From Desulfobacteraceae bacterium (GTDB taxonomy: Bacteria > Desulfobacterota > Desulfobacteria > Desulfobacterales > Desulfobacteraceae): a DNA stretch of 64,000 nt. Position 1 is the first letter of the stretch; every line of letters begins with the position of its first letter. This document shows, piece by piece, positions 1-8,496 of this stretch. Below the pieces are notes generated by a model that worked only from the letters and a program-made list of their open reading frames with translations, made no database searches and had not been told where the DNA came from. The translations under genes were made by a program, and so were the position numbers. The DNA is taken from assembly GCA_024225635.1 (NCBI GenBank), contig JAAEMK010000557.1, positions 62,001-126,000 of the forward strand, given 5' to 3'.

Positions 1-1344
1 CAGGCCGAGTCCGGTTCCTTTTCCTTGCTCCTTTGTGGTGAAAAAGGGTTCAAATATGGTTGAGATTATGACCGGATCGATCCCGGTGCCGGTGTCGGAA
101 ATTTTGATCACAGCCATGGACCGGTCCTCGGAAAGCCGGGAGCGTATCCCAAGCTCCCCTTTGCCTTCCATGGCATCCGCCGCGTTGAGGATGATGTTCA
201 TGAATACATGGTTGAGCTGCTGGCTGTCCGCAGGGATCTCCGGCAGGGTTTCGTCATAGTCTTCGATGATATTGATGTTTTGGAACAGGGACTGGTTTCT
301 TAACAGAAATAAGGCTCTTGCTACGATTTCATTGATGTTCAAAAGCCTTACCTCCCGTTTCGTCTGCCTGGCAAATTCCAGGAGCTCCTTTACGATGGCG
401 CTGCACCGCTCCGCATCCCGTTGAATGCTTTTCAGATCGTTTTGGGCGTCATCGGAAAGCTCGTGCTCCTCGAGCATGAGCTGGGTAAAGAGGGTGATGC
501 CGCCCAGGGGGTTATTGAGCTGGTGGGCAACCCCTGCGGCAAGCTTTCCAAGGGAGGACATCTTTTCCGCCTGGAGCAGCTGGGTCCGGGTTTTCTCAAG
601 TTCCGCCTCCATTCGCAAGGTTTCCGTCAGGTCGTGGAAAAAACCGATGGTCGCGATCTCCCTTTCGCCTTCGTAGACAATGGATGCGTTGAGACTGATG
701 GGGGTGGTGCTGCCGTCTTTTTTAAGGGCACGCTGCTTGTAGGAGCGGATGATCCCTTTTCTGCCGTACCGGTCGCTCCGCATTGCCTCCATGATCACAC
801 GGGCATCTCCCTTGGGGTAGAGATCCCGGATGTTAAGGTCGTTCAGGGCGTATTCCTTTGAATAACCGGTGATTTCGGCTGCCGCCCTGTTGAAGATGAG
901 GATCGAGCCGGTCATGTCTGCCGCAATTACCCCGTCCACGGCGCTCAGGATGAGATTTCTCAGAAAGGCATTGGAGGTGAGGCGTTTTTCATCGGACACC
1001 TGGAGTGAGGGAAGATAGAAGTCCAGCACGACAATGGCGTTGGCTGAGTTGTCCGGATCCTCCATGGGATAGGCGTAGAGGCAGGAACTGCCGTTGTCGT
1101 TGATGTGGGGATGATTGAGGGACGGCTTTTTGGTTCGCTTGACCTCGTTTACCGGACAGTGGGGGCAGGGGGTCGGGCGGTGGAAGAGCGCCCGGTAGCA
1201 GAAATCTCCTTCGATCTCCCGTGAATAATCCAGGGAGATCCCAGGAGTCACCTTGGCGGCGAGTATCCTGTAGTCGTCGGAAATGACGATGATCTGCCGC
1301 TTGAGGGTCTCAATGGCCCTGATCAGGTAATCGTTGGTATCCAT
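1..1344 (-). CDS. PAS-domain sensor histidine kinase (C-terminal end beyond window)
   Basis: Two-component sensor that would autophosphorylate on His and pass phosphate to a response regulator not seen here. The ATG at 1344 follows an AAAGGAG ribosome site. The N-terminal domain carries Cys49, Cys60 and Cys63 (C-x10-C-x2-C), then a PAS domain (about residues 110-230), an H-box VAHQLNNPLGG with His274, and an ATPase domain with DTGTGI and EPFFTTKEQGKGTGLGL, after which the window ends. There is no membrane segment, so it should be cytoplasmic. The Cys cluster could bind metal or sense redox state; that is inference. A receiver domain might follow outside the window. Confidence 0.9.
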   Translation of the reverse strand, partial: MDTNDYLIRAIETLKRQIIVISDDYRILAAKVTPGISLDYSREIEGDFCYRALFHRPTPCPHCPVNEVKRTKKPSLNHPHINDNGSSCLYAYPMEDPDNSANAIVVLDFYLPSLQVSDEKRLTSNAFLRNLILSAVDGVIAADMTGSILIFNRAAAEITGYSKEYALNDLNIRDLYPKGDARVIMEAMRSDRYGRKGIIRSYKQRALKKDGSTTPISLNASIVYEGEREIATIGFFHDLTETLRMEAELEKTRTQLLQAEKMSSLGKLAAGVAHQLNNPLGGITLFTQLMLEEHELSDDAQNDLKSIQRDAERCSAIVKELLEFARQTKREVRLLNINEIVARALFLLRNQSLFQNINIIEDYDETLPEIPADSQQLNHVFMNIILNAADAMEGKGELGIRSRLSEDRSMAVIKISDTGTGIDPVIISTIFEPFFTTKEQGKGTGLGL

Positions 1345-1467
1345 GGTGGAACAACTCCTTTATCCGGATTATCTCCAGATGCGATAGCCGCGGTTTGCGA
1401 CGGGATCGCTCTATCAAGGTATTGCTTGTTTCGCCTATGATAACATTGTATTGGTTGCGATATATTA

Positions 1468-1496
1468 TCTATATGGTATATCGCCCGGGGTGTCAA
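1468..1496 (-). promoter_or_regulatory. Sigma-70-type promoter of the histidine kinase gene
   Basis: On the minus strand: perfect -35 TTGACA (1491-1496), 17-bp spacer, -10 TATAGA (1468-1473). Transcription would start near 1461, giving a leader of about 115 nt before the ATG at 1344. Confidence 0.6.
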
Positions 1497-1640
1497 GGGA
1501 GGGGTGAATAAAATTCAAAAAGCAATTTTCCTTCAGAGGATAATAGCGTAATACACTTGACTTTTGGCCTGTTATCTGGATAAAGATACCTTGGCTGATG
1601 TACTAACTACTTATTTAGGATGAAAGAGGAGCGATCAATG

Positions 1641-1697
1641 TCCGGCTCATAACAAGTCCATATGAGGAATCAGGAAGACCGGACCGGTCTTTTGTTT
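1641..1697 (+). promoter_or_regulatory. Possible transcription attenuator in the metV leader
   Basis: AAGACC (1675-1680) and GGTCTT (1686-1691) form a short stem with loop GGACC, followed by a T-rich run (TTTTGTTTGTA). The same bases are also needed by an alternative pairing, TCCGG (1641-1645) with CCGGA (1679-1683), which encloses CTCAT/ATGAG (1646-1650/1662-1666). The two folds exclude each other, as in attenuators and riboswitches. The terminator stem is only 6 bp, so this is tentative. Confidence 0.35.
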
Positions 1698-1752
1698 GTA
1701 TTGATGCCTTTAAAAATAAGGATGACAATATTTCTGTATAACAGGAGGATCC

Positions 1753-2427
1753 ATGATTGTTGCGGAGAGAAAACCTTTTGACGAGATCAAAAGCATGGTG
1801 TCAGGCTATAAAAAAGTCCTGACCGTCGGATGTGGCACCTGTGTCGCCGTCTGTTTGGCCGGAGGGTCAAAGGAGGTCGAGACCCTGAACGCAGAGCTGA
1901 ATTTGGCTTTTGGCAAAGATAAGATCGAATTCGGAGCAGAGACCCTTGAGCGCCAGTGTGACATGGAATTCCTTGCAGAGCTTGATTCAAAGGCCGATGA
2001 GTATGATGCCTTTATCTCAATGGCATGTGGCGCCGGAATCCAGTTCCTTGCTGAACGCTTCCCCAACAAACCTGTGTTCCCGGCCGTAAATACCTCGTTC
2101 ATCGGGGTAAACCTGGATGTGGGATGGTATGAGGAAAAGTGCCGGGCGTGCGGTACCTGCGTGCTGGGATTGACCGGTGGTATCTGCCCTGTTACCATGT
2201 GTGCCAAAAGCCTTTTCAACGGCCCCTGCGGCGGAACCAACCAGAAAAGCTGCGAGATCGACAAGGAACAGCCCTGTGCCTGGTATAAAATCCACGAGCG
2301 CCTCGCAGGCCAGGGCCGGCTCGATCAGATAATTGAGATCTCACCACCCAACGACTGGAGTAATCAGAAACCCAGGAAAATCATTCAGCCCGGCTATGAG
2401 GAGCGTGTCAAGGCCCTGGGCCGTTGA
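1753..2427 (+). CDS. metV: MetV: methylenetetrahydrofolate reductase, C-terminal-type Fe-S subunit
   Basis: MetV pairs with MetF in acetogens and sulfate reducers; MetF reduces methylene-THF to methyl-THF and MetV is the Zn/Fe-S partner (MTHFR C-terminal family). The 224 residues show two Cys groups typical of the family: GCGTCVAVC near residues 26-34, and CRACGTCVLG followed by GGICPVTMCAKS and GPCGG near 134-165. AGGAGG lies 6 nt before the ATG. It leads the metV-metF-hdrA-hdrA/mvhD operon, 48 bp ahead of metF, in the methyl branch of the Wood-Ljungdahl pathway. Confidence 0.92.
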   Translation: MIVAERKPFDEIKSMVSGYKKVLTVGCGTCVAVCLAGGSKEVETLNAELNLAFGKDKIEFGAETLERQCDMEFLAELDSKADEYDAFISMACGAGIQFLAERFPNKPVFPAVNTSFIGVNLDVGWYEEKCRACGTCVLGLTGGICPVTMCAKSLFNGPCGGTNQKSCEIDKEQPCAWYKIHERLAGQGRLDQIIEISPPNDWSNQKPRKIIQPGYEERVKALGR

Positions 2428-2475
2428 TGTACCGGCTTTGCGAAAACACTTACTATTTTTGAGGGAGAGATCAAG

Positions 2476-3399
2476 ATGAAATCAGGAAGTAATCTAGAAA
2501 AAATTCTTAAAGCTGGACACTTTGCCTTTACCGGGGAAGTAGGGCCACCCCGGGGCGCCAATGTCGACCACCTGCGGGAAAAGGTTTCCCATCTCAAGGG
2601 AAACGTGGATATGGCCAACATCACGGACAACCAGACCGCCATGGTCAGGATGTCAAGCTGGGCCGCATCCATGATCTGCATGGAAGAAGGGGTCGAGCCC
2701 AACTTCCAGATGGTCTGCCGGGACAGAAACAGGCTTGCCATGCAGGCCGACATCCTGGGCGCCTATGCCCACGGCATCCGGAACATGCTCTGCCTTTCCG
2801 GCGACCACCAGCAGTTTGGCGATCATCCCCAGTCCAAGGGCGTGTTTGATCTCGACTCCATGCAGCTCATCGGCATGGTGAAAAAGATGCGGGATGAGGG
2901 CAAGTTCCTGGGAGGCGCAGACATCGACGTTCCCCCGGAAATCTTTATCGGCGCCGCAGCCAACCCCTTTGCCGAGCCCTTTGAGTGGCGTGTGCATCGC
3001 CTTGCCAAAAAGGTGGCCGCTGGTGCGGATTTCATCCAGACCCAGTGCGTGTTCAACATGGAGAGAATCCGGGAGTGGGTCAAACAGGCCAATGACATGG
3101 GCTTGACCGACAAGATCGCCATTCTGCCCGGTATCACCCCCATGAAGAGCGTTGGTATGGCAAAGTACATGAAGAACAAGGTTCCTGGAATGGATGTTCC
3201 CGACGAGATCATCAAGCGCCTCCAGGGTGTTGACAAGAAAAAAGTTGCCGATGAGGGCATCAAGATCGCCTGTGAGCAAATTGAAGAGTTCAAGGAGATG
3301 AAGGGCGTTGCCGGCGTCCACCTTATGGCCATCGAGTGGGAGCACAAAGTCCCCGAGATTGCAGAGCGAGCAGGAGTATTGCCAAGACCTGAAGTTTAA
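2476..3399 (+). CDS. metF: MetF: 5,10-methylenetetrahydrofolate reductase
   Basis: Flavoprotein of the MetF TIM-barrel family, 307 residues, the usual size for bacterial MetF lacking the regulatory domain. Family features include GEVGPPRG near the start (catalytic Glu region), NITDNQTA, a GDH-type segment LCLSGDHQQFGDHP and the QTQCVFNMERI strand. A GGGAGAG ribosome site precedes the ATG. Between metV and the hdrA-like genes, it is the catalytic unit that makes or consumes methyl-THF. In a sulfate reducer it may run in the oxidative direction. Confidence 0.94.
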   Translation: MKSGSNLEKILKAGHFAFTGEVGPPRGANVDHLREKVSHLKGNVDMANITDNQTAMVRMSSWAASMICMEEGVEPNFQMVCRDRNRLAMQADILGAYAHGIRNMLCLSGDHQQFGDHPQSKGVFDLDSMQLIGMVKKMRDEGKFLGGADIDVPPEIFIGAAANPFAEPFEWRVHRLAKKVAAGADFIQTQCVFNMERIREWVKQANDMGLTDKIAILPGITPMKSVGMAKYMKNKVPGMDVPDEIIKRLQGVDKKKVADEGIKIACEQIEEFKEMKGVAGVHLMAIEWEHKVPEIAERAGVLPRPEV

Positions 3400-3420
3400 A
3401 ATCTATAAGGAGTTTCCAAA

Positions 3421-4566
3421 TTGAATAGTCAAAGCGGAAAAGTTATGGTTGTCGGGGGCGGTATTGCCGGCCTCACTGCTGCATGGGAATTGGCCCGGCA
3501 GAATGTGAGTGTCGAACTTGTGGAAAAGGGCTGCTTTCTTGGCGGGCACAGCATCGGGTATACCTGTAAGGCTACGGATACCTGCCAGCAGTGCGGCGCA
3601 TGCAGCGTCGAAAAAATGCTCAAGAACGTGGTGGGCGAGCCGTTGATCAACGTGCATCTTCGCACCGAGGTCGGTTCCGTGGATCGCGCCGAAGGATTCA
3701 AGGTCAGCCTGAAGAAGAGCGGCGATGACGCGGCCCAGGGCCGTATTCTCAAAGGATTTTCCAGGCACAACGCTCCCCTTTATGTCAAGGGCGAGGACGT
3801 GACCGAGGAGGCTCCGGAAGGCGCCATGGGTATCGGGGAGATGGGCAGCGAGGGCGAGATCGATGTTGACGCCGTGATCCTTGCCACCGGGTTCGCCCCC
3901 TTTGATGCCGAGGTCAAGGGCACCTATGGCTACGGAAAATGGGAAAACGTGATCACCGGTCTTGAGTTTGAGAACATCGTCCGGGAAAACGCCGGGATCG
4001 TCAGGCCTTCGGACGGGAAACGCCCCGAAAAGGTCGCCTTTATCCAGTGTGTGGGTTCCAGGGACGAGCGGCTGGGCAATCTCTGGTGCTCGGAGGTGTG
4101 CTGCCCCTATGCCATGCGCATGGCCGGTACCATCAAGCATGACAACCCTGATGCAGAGGTTTCGATCTTTTATATCGACGTTCAGAACACCGGCAAGGAG
4201 TTCCCTGTCTTCTACGAGAAGATCCGGGAGAACGTTCGATTTGTCAGAACTATTCCTGTTGATATCTATCCAATTGAAAACGACGGCCTCAAGCTGCGCC
4301 ACATGGCAGAGGATGAAGGTTCTCCCTCTTTTGAAGAGTTTGACCTGGTGGTCCTTTCCGTGGGAATCATGCCGGGAGCCGACAGCAAGGCGGTTTCCGA
4401 AACCTTTGATATCCCTCTGACCGTGGATGGATTTCTCGACGATTCCGTAGACTCGGGTGTTTTTGTTGCCGGTACCGCTGCAGGGCCGGGAACCATCGCG
4501 GCCTCCATGGCGGGAGCCGGAAAAATTGCCTATGACGCCGTGAAATTTCTTGGGGGGGCCAAATGA
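3421..4566 (+). CDS. HdrA-like FAD/Fe-S oxidoreductase of the MetVF complex
   Basis: Heterodisulfide reductase subunit A family (related to QmoA), 381 residues. The FAD site GGGIAGLTAAWELA is at residues 12-25, and an Fe-S motif C-x5-C-x2-C-x2-C uses Cys49, 55, 58 and 61. The HdrA signature CSEVCCPYAMRMA is near residue 223. The start is TTG with AAGGAG 8 nt upstream; no upstream ATG fits. It overlaps the next gene by 4 bp (ATGA), implying coupled translation. It probably moves electrons between MetVF and the HdrA/MvhD protein. It is shorter than archaeal HdrA and has no ferredoxin tail of its own. Confidence 0.85.
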   Translation: MNSQSGKVMVVGGGIAGLTAAWELARQNVSVELVEKGCFLGGHSIGYTCKATDTCQQCGACSVEKMLKNVVGEPLINVHLRTEVGSVDRAEGFKVSLKKSGDDAAQGRILKGFSRHNAPLYVKGEDVTEEAPEGAMGIGEMGSEGEIDVDAVILATGFAPFDAEVKGTYGYGKWENVITGLEFENIVRENAGIVRPSDGKRPEKVAFIQCVGSRDERLGNLWCSEVCCPYAMRMAGTIKHDNPDAEVSIFYIDVQNTGKEFPVFYEKIRENVRFVRTIPVDIYPIENDGLKLRHMAEDEGSPSFEEFDLVVLSVGIMPGADSKAVSETFDIPLTVDGFLDDSVDSGVFVAGTAAGPGTIAASMAGAGKIAYDAVKFLGGAK

Positions 4567-6098
4567 TGGCGGAAACAACTAATATGATTGATGTCACGAT
4601 AAATAAGGATGTCCTGGTCATTGGAAGCGGAGCCCCGGGTGTTGAAGCGGCAGAGGCTGTTGCAGGCAAGGGGTACAAGGTGGTTTTGGTGGACGGTGCA
4701 GAGGGGCCGTCATCCGTCTCCGGCGACATCGAAGTGATGGCGAACACCAGGGTTGAAAGCCTTGCGGGCCTGACCGGCGATTTCAGAACCTGTCTTGCCA
4801 ACGGCAGCGGCAGTTCCGAACGAACCTTTGGCGCCATTGTGGTCGCACCCCGGTACGGCCTTACGCCGTTGAACGAGGCCTACGGGCTTGCTCTGGATGA
4901 CAAGGTCGTCTCCATGACCCGGATGGAAGAGCTCCTCGATGATCCGGCATTCAAGGAGAACCTTGCACAGGGAGAGAAAACCGTCGCCTTTCTTTCAGGA
5001 TTCGGCCAGGAGGGTGATCCTGCCGCAACCGGCCGGGTGCTCGAAGCGGCCTTGGCCGTCCAGCAGCTTGGAAACTCCAGGGCATACATCTATGCCAACA
5101 ACGTCAAGGTGGGCGCGCGGGGCCTCGAGCGGCTCTTCACCCAGGGACGTAATGAGGGCGTGGTCTGCTTCAAGCCCCTTGAGAAACCCGCCATCGAGCA
5201 GGGCGGCACCCTGAAGATCGTCATCAACGATCCCGTTGTCCGTGAGGATGTGGTGCTTGAGCCCGATTATATCGTTGTTGAAGAGCAGGTTGTCCCGGGC
5301 CGGGAAAACCTGGATCTTGCGGAGACCCTCAGGATCGACACCGACCTTGACGGATTCATCCCCAGCAACAATGTTCACAGGTTCCCTGCCAATTCGAACC
5401 GGGAGGGCATCTTTGTGGCCTGCCAGCCCGCAGATGCCGCCAATGTCGCCCTCAGGGTTGCAGATCTTCTCGTTGACGGGGTGTGGACCGTTGCCAAAAA
5501 TGCGGCGGTTGTGGACGAAAACAAGTGTGCCATCTGTCTCACCTGTTACCGCTGCTGTCCCCATGGCGCCATCTTCTGGGAGAACGGTGTTGCAGCCATC
5601 TCTCCCGTGGCCTGCCAGGGCTGTGGTATCTGTGCCAGCGAATGCCCAATGGACGCCATCCAGATCGGCGACTTTACAGATGACTCCCTTAAGGCAGATA
5701 TCGAGGGTGCCGTGGAATCCATATCCGACACACCCTCCATCGTCGCCTTCTGCTGCCAGAACTCCGCCTTTGAGGCGGGAGAGGCTGCAAAGGCGTTTGA
5801 TGCCGAGCTTCCCAAGGGCTTCAGGATGGTAGAGGTCCCCTGTGCCGGTAAGGTGGATGTGGAGTTCATCATGAAAGCCTTTGTGGAGGGTGCCGACGGG
5901 GTTATGGTCGCAGCCTGCCATGAAGGAAACTGCAAGGCCGAGCGGGGAAACACCTTTGCCAAATGGCGGGTCGCCGAGGTTCAGAAGCGCCTTGAAGATA
6001 TGGGCCTGAACAAGGACCGGCTCATCTTCACCACCGTTGCTTCCAACATGGCCGAGGAGTTCAGCGTCAAGATCAGGGAGTTTGCAAAACAGCTTTAA
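4563..6098 (+). CDS. HdrA-like flavoprotein fused to a 2[4Fe-4S] ferredoxin and MvhD domain
   Basis: A 511-residue fusion with the QmoB-like order. First comes an HdrA-like FAD domain (about 1-310, VLVIGSGAPGVEAAEAVA). Next is a double 4Fe-4S ferredoxin (CAICLTCYRCCP at 322, CQGCGICASECP at 350). Last is an MvhD/FlpD-type domain (about 385-511: AFCCQNSAF, VPCAGKVD, CHEGNCKAERG). MvhD domains hand electrons between a dehydrogenase and HdrA. In Moorella-type MetVF-HdrABC-MvhD these are separate subunits; here HdrB and HdrC are absent and MvhD is fused. Last gene of the operon, followed by a strong terminator. Confidence 0.87.
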   Translation: MMAETTNMIDVTINKDVLVIGSGAPGVEAAEAVAGKGYKVVLVDGAEGPSSVSGDIEVMANTRVESLAGLTGDFRTCLANGSGSSERTFGAIVVAPRYGLTPLNEAYGLALDDKVVSMTRMEELLDDPAFKENLAQGEKTVAFLSGFGQEGDPAATGRVLEAALAVQQLGNSRAYIYANNVKVGARGLERLFTQGRNEGVVCFKPLEKPAIEQGGTLKIVINDPVVREDVVLEPDYIVVEEQVVPGRENLDLAETLRIDTDLDGFIPSNNVHRFPANSNREGIFVACQPADAANVALRVADLLVDGVWTVAKNAAVVDENKCAICLTCYRCCPHGAIFWENGVAAISPVACQGCGICASECPMDAIQIGDFTDDSLKADIEGAVESISDTPSIVAFCCQNSAFEAGEAAKAFDAELPKGFRMVEVPCAGKVDVEFIMKAFVEGADGVMVAACHEGNCKAERGNTFAKWRVAEVQKRLEDMGLNKDRLIFTTVASNMAEEFSVKIREFAKQL

Positions 6099-6127
6099 GC
6101 TGTACCTGACCAAACCGTAAAAATATG

Positions 6128-6165
6128 GAGCAGGCAGGGCCGGATCGGCCTTGCCTGCTCTTTTT
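6128..6165 (+). terminator. Intrinsic terminator after the metVF-hdr operon
   Basis: A stem of about 15 bp (GAGCAGGCA...TGCCTGCTC plus inner pairs, one G-U) with a 3-nt loop, followed directly by five or six T residues. Confidence 0.85.
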
Positions 6166-6175
6166 GGTCCAAGCC

Positions 6176-6250
6176 GGGGTCAGGTCTACACTCTTGACAC
6201 GGAACGTGTCAAGAGTGTAGACCTGACCCCGATGGGTGGACCTGACCCCG
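6176..6250. repeat. GGGGTCAGG-type palindromic repeat, 25-bp perfect stem
   Basis: 6176-6200 and 6206-6230 are perfect inverted copies around a 5-nt loop, each outer end being GGGGTCAGG. A third half-copy (GGACCTGACCCC) follows at 6238-6249. It sits between the metVF terminator and the convergent lactate operon. It is the longest perfect stem of the GGGG(T/A)CAG family in the window. Confidence 0.85.
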
Positions 6251-6264
6251 ATGTTCCTTCTTTT

Positions 6265-7509
6265 TTAGTCTAGCATGGGAACGGTCAGGCCGCCGTCCAT
6301 GAGAAAGAGGACCTTTGCGTCATCTCCCTTGGTTTCGATGGCCTTGTCCAGGGCCTCCTGGAGGGAACCGAAGGGCCGGATCAGGAGCTTTTCAATGGTC
6401 TCGGGCTCTATATCGGTCACGGCCCACATCTCGGCCCAGATGCCGATCTCCGCCATCTTGGCCGCCTTGTGGTATCCGAGCTTGTATCCCTTTTCAATGG
6501 TGTCCAGCACCTCCTGGGGGGTGTCGCAGCTGCCCAAAAGATCGGCAAAGGCCTTGCCGCCGATGCCGCACCGGCACTTGGCCACCAGGATCAGGATACC
6601 GTTTTCCTTCAGGGCAAGCTTTGCGTTGTCGATGCCCTTCTGTGCCTGGTAGAGGTCGATGTCACCGGGGAACTTGACCACGGAGACCACGATGTCGGCC
6701 TTTTCCTTGATGGGTGCTGCAAACACTTCGTTGGCCTTGTGGGTGGCCTCCATGAAGGAGCCGTGGATATCGCCGGCGGTGACGGCATAGATGCTGTGGT
6801 TCTTGTCAAGCACCGTCATGATGGAGAAGATCTCCTTTTTCACAACGGACAGGGCGTCCACCATGTCCTCGTGGACCGGGTTGCCGTCAAGGGCCAGGGC
6901 CCGGGCTTCGGGAACAAGGGCCAGCTTGTGGTTCTGCTCGATGGTGTTAAACCCCGCGATTCCCGGGAGGAAGGATTTCCTGCCGCCGGTGTAGCCTGCA
7001 AAATAGTGGGGCTCCACCGATCCGATGATGATGATCTTGTGGGCGTCGACACCGGCCTTGTTGACATACATCTCGGTTCCGTTGGAACTCTTGCCCAGGA
7101 AGACCATGTCCTCGGATTTTTTGGCGTCGTGGACAAGGATGTCGTTCTTGATCTTTTCATAGTGATCTCCGAATATCTGGAGATACTCTTCATGGCTCGG
7201 GCCCCGGTGGGCGCCCGTGGCAATGATGAACTTCACGGAAAGATGGGCGATCTGGTCGTAGATGACATCCATCACCTGTTTGGTGGGGGTGGGCCGGGTG
7301 GCGTCATTGACAATCACCAGAACATCCCTTGCGTCCGCGAGAAAATCCTTCAGGCTTGCGCTGTTGACGGGGGCGTTCAATGCCTGGTCCAGGAGCATGC
7401 CGGGCTCCTGGATCTCCACTTCATTGGCCTCGAGAAAGCTCGTCTCAAGCTTGTCGTTGATTGTTGCCGTCTGTTCTCCCTCTTTTCCGTAGGGCACCTT
7501 TATCTGCAT
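6265..7509 (-). CDS. LarA-type nickel-pincer lactate racemase family protein (DUF2088)
   Basis: A 414-residue member of the LarA family, which racemises D/L-lactate or similar 2-hydroxy acids with a nickel-pincer nucleotide bound to a lysine. The residues that hold cofactor in Lactiplantibacillus LarA are present at matching spacing: His101 (ATGAHR), His168 and Lys178 (EPHYFAGYTGGRKS), His194. NDATRPTP marks the N-terminal domain. AAGGAAA precedes the ATG. Third gene after the lactate dehydrogenase and Fe-S protein, so lactate is the likely substrate, though LarA homologues also act on other acids. The larB/C/E cofactor genes are not in the window. Confidence 0.88.
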   Translation of the reverse strand: MQIKVPYGKEGEQTATINDKLETSFLEANEVEIQEPGMLLDQALNAPVNSASLKDFLADARDVLVIVNDATRPTPTKQVMDVIYDQIAHLSVKFIIATGAHRGPSHEEYLQIFGDHYEKIKNDILVHDAKKSEDMVFLGKSSNGTEMYVNKAGVDAHKIIIIGSVEPHYFAGYTGGRKSFLPGIAGFNTIEQNHKLALVPEARALALDGNPVHEDMVDALSVVKKEIFSIMTVLDKNHSIYAVTAGDIHGSFMEATHKANEVFAAPIKEKADIVVSVVKFPGDIDLYQAQKGIDNAKLALKENGILILVAKCRCGIGGKAFADLLGSCDTPQEVLDTIEKGYKLGYHKAAKMAEIGIWAEMWAVTDIEPETIEKLLIRPFGSLQEALDKAIETKGDDAKVLFLMDGGLTVPMLD

Positions 7510-7519
7510 GTTTATTTCC

Positions 7520-8464
7520 TTATTGGTCGTTTAAGGGTCCGAGTTTGTTCAATGTTTCCATGAACGTGTCGATGGAGGCCTGGAATCCCGCCTTGTCTCC
7601 ATGGGCGATCTGCACCAGCTGGAGCCTGTCCTCATCAATATCCATCTCCTTGAGGAGCTGCCGGAGGCTTGCCACATGGGACTTTGCCTTGACATTGCCG
7701 TCGTGCTCGCAATCCCCGTCCGGGCAACAGGCCACCAGCACGCCCCAGGCGTTCTGGAGAAGCGGTTCCAGCAGAAGGGGTTTTTCCAGGCGGCCGCCGC
7801 ACATGTTGATCAGGATCTTGTACTCGGGCTCCTCTGTTGTGTCCATGACCGAGGATTGAAGGTCCGGGTAATAGGACCAGTTGCAGCCGAACACGATGGC
7901 CTTGGCGTTATCCTTTTCAAGAAAGGTTCCGATCTCCCGGGAGAGGGAGGGGCGGTCCGTACCGTAGCTCAGGTTGGTGGACACGGCCTGGTTGGGACAG
8001 ACATCCACGCAGATGCCGCAGCTCTGGCATTTTACCGTGTCGGTGACGATCTTGCCCTCGATGAAATCCCTTGCCTCATGGGGACAGGCCCTGACGCAGG
8101 CAAGGCAGAGGGCGCAGTCCGTGTTGGTGACGGAGGTGGTGCCGGGGGTTTCAAACTCGGTACCCTTGAAGTCCCGTTTGGCGTCCGTGATGATCTCTGT
8201 CAGGGGCACGCCGCTCGAACAGGCGGCAACGCAGCGCTGGCAGTAAAAGCAGGAGGCAAGCTTGTCGGCAATATAGGCCGACGGCTCAAGCTTTCCCGAG
8301 AGCAGCCCATAGGCCATGATCATTTTGGCCCTTGGGGCGTCGGATTCCCATCGTGTGTCTTTGAAGACCGGGCAGTGCTCGTAGCAGTAGCCGCAGCGGA
8401 TACAGCTGTCCAGGTTGTTTTTCCATTTATCAAGGTGTTTTGTTTCAAACGGTCTTTTTTCCAT
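7520..8464 (-). CDS. HdrC-ferredoxin-MvhD fusion Fe-S protein of the lactate operon
   Basis: Electron carrier of 314 residues with three modules. An HdrC/GlcF-like pair of Fe-S sites comes first (CIRCGYCYEHCP at 21, CFYCQRCVAAC at 72). A 2[4Fe-4S] ferredoxin follows (CALCLACVRACP at 117, CQSCGICVDVCP at 146). An MvhD/FlpD domain ends it (about 188-300, FGCNWSYYP, CCPDGDCEHDG). The ATG at 8464 has GGAG 8 nt upstream; a TTG eight codons earlier lacks a site. It lies 32 bp after the dehydrogenase gene and 10 bp before larA. It should accept electrons from lactate oxidation. No HdrA or HdrB is encoded nearby. Confidence 0.85.
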   Translation of the reverse strand: MEKRPFETKHLDKWKNNLDSCIRCGYCYEHCPVFKDTRWESDAPRAKMIMAYGLLSGKLEPSAYIADKLASCFYCQRCVAACSSGVPLTEIITDAKRDFKGTEFETPGTTSVTNTDCALCLACVRACPHEARDFIEGKIVTDTVKCQSCGICVDVCPNQAVSTNLSYGTDRPSLSREIGTFLEKDNAKAIVFGCNWSYYPDLQSSVMDTTEEPEYKILINMCGGRLEKPLLLEPLLQNAWGVLVACCPDGDCEHDGNVKAKSHVASLRQLLKEMDIDEDRLQLVQIAHGDKAGFQASIDTFMETLNKLGPLNDQ

Positions 8465-8496
8465 CAGTGTGACTCCATTTACGTTCAAGGTCAGTG

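Larger units (their letters stand above)
1345..1752. other. 408-bp divergent intergenic region
   Basis: Lies between the kinase gene (minus) and metV (plus). It holds a clear minus-strand promoter for the kinase (1468-1496) and an attenuator-like leader before metV (1641-1697). A weak plus-strand promoter candidate is TTGACT at 1557-1562 with ATAAAG at 1580-1585. No convincing small ORF was found. Confidence 0.6.

Noticed and set aside
3403-4578. 391-codon open frame on the minus strand
   Set aside because: Lies opposite the hdrA-like gene, has no family motifs and is His/Asp-rich as expected for antisense of a GC-rich gene.
3421-6098. QmoAB of the sulfate-reduction electron chain
   Set aside because: Domain order is Qmo-like, but there is no qmoC or aprBA nearby and the genes are coupled to metVF.
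4995-6113. 372-codon minus-strand frame
   Set aside because: Shadow of the HdrA-ferredoxin-MvhD gene, whose Cys motifs are unmistakable on the plus strand.
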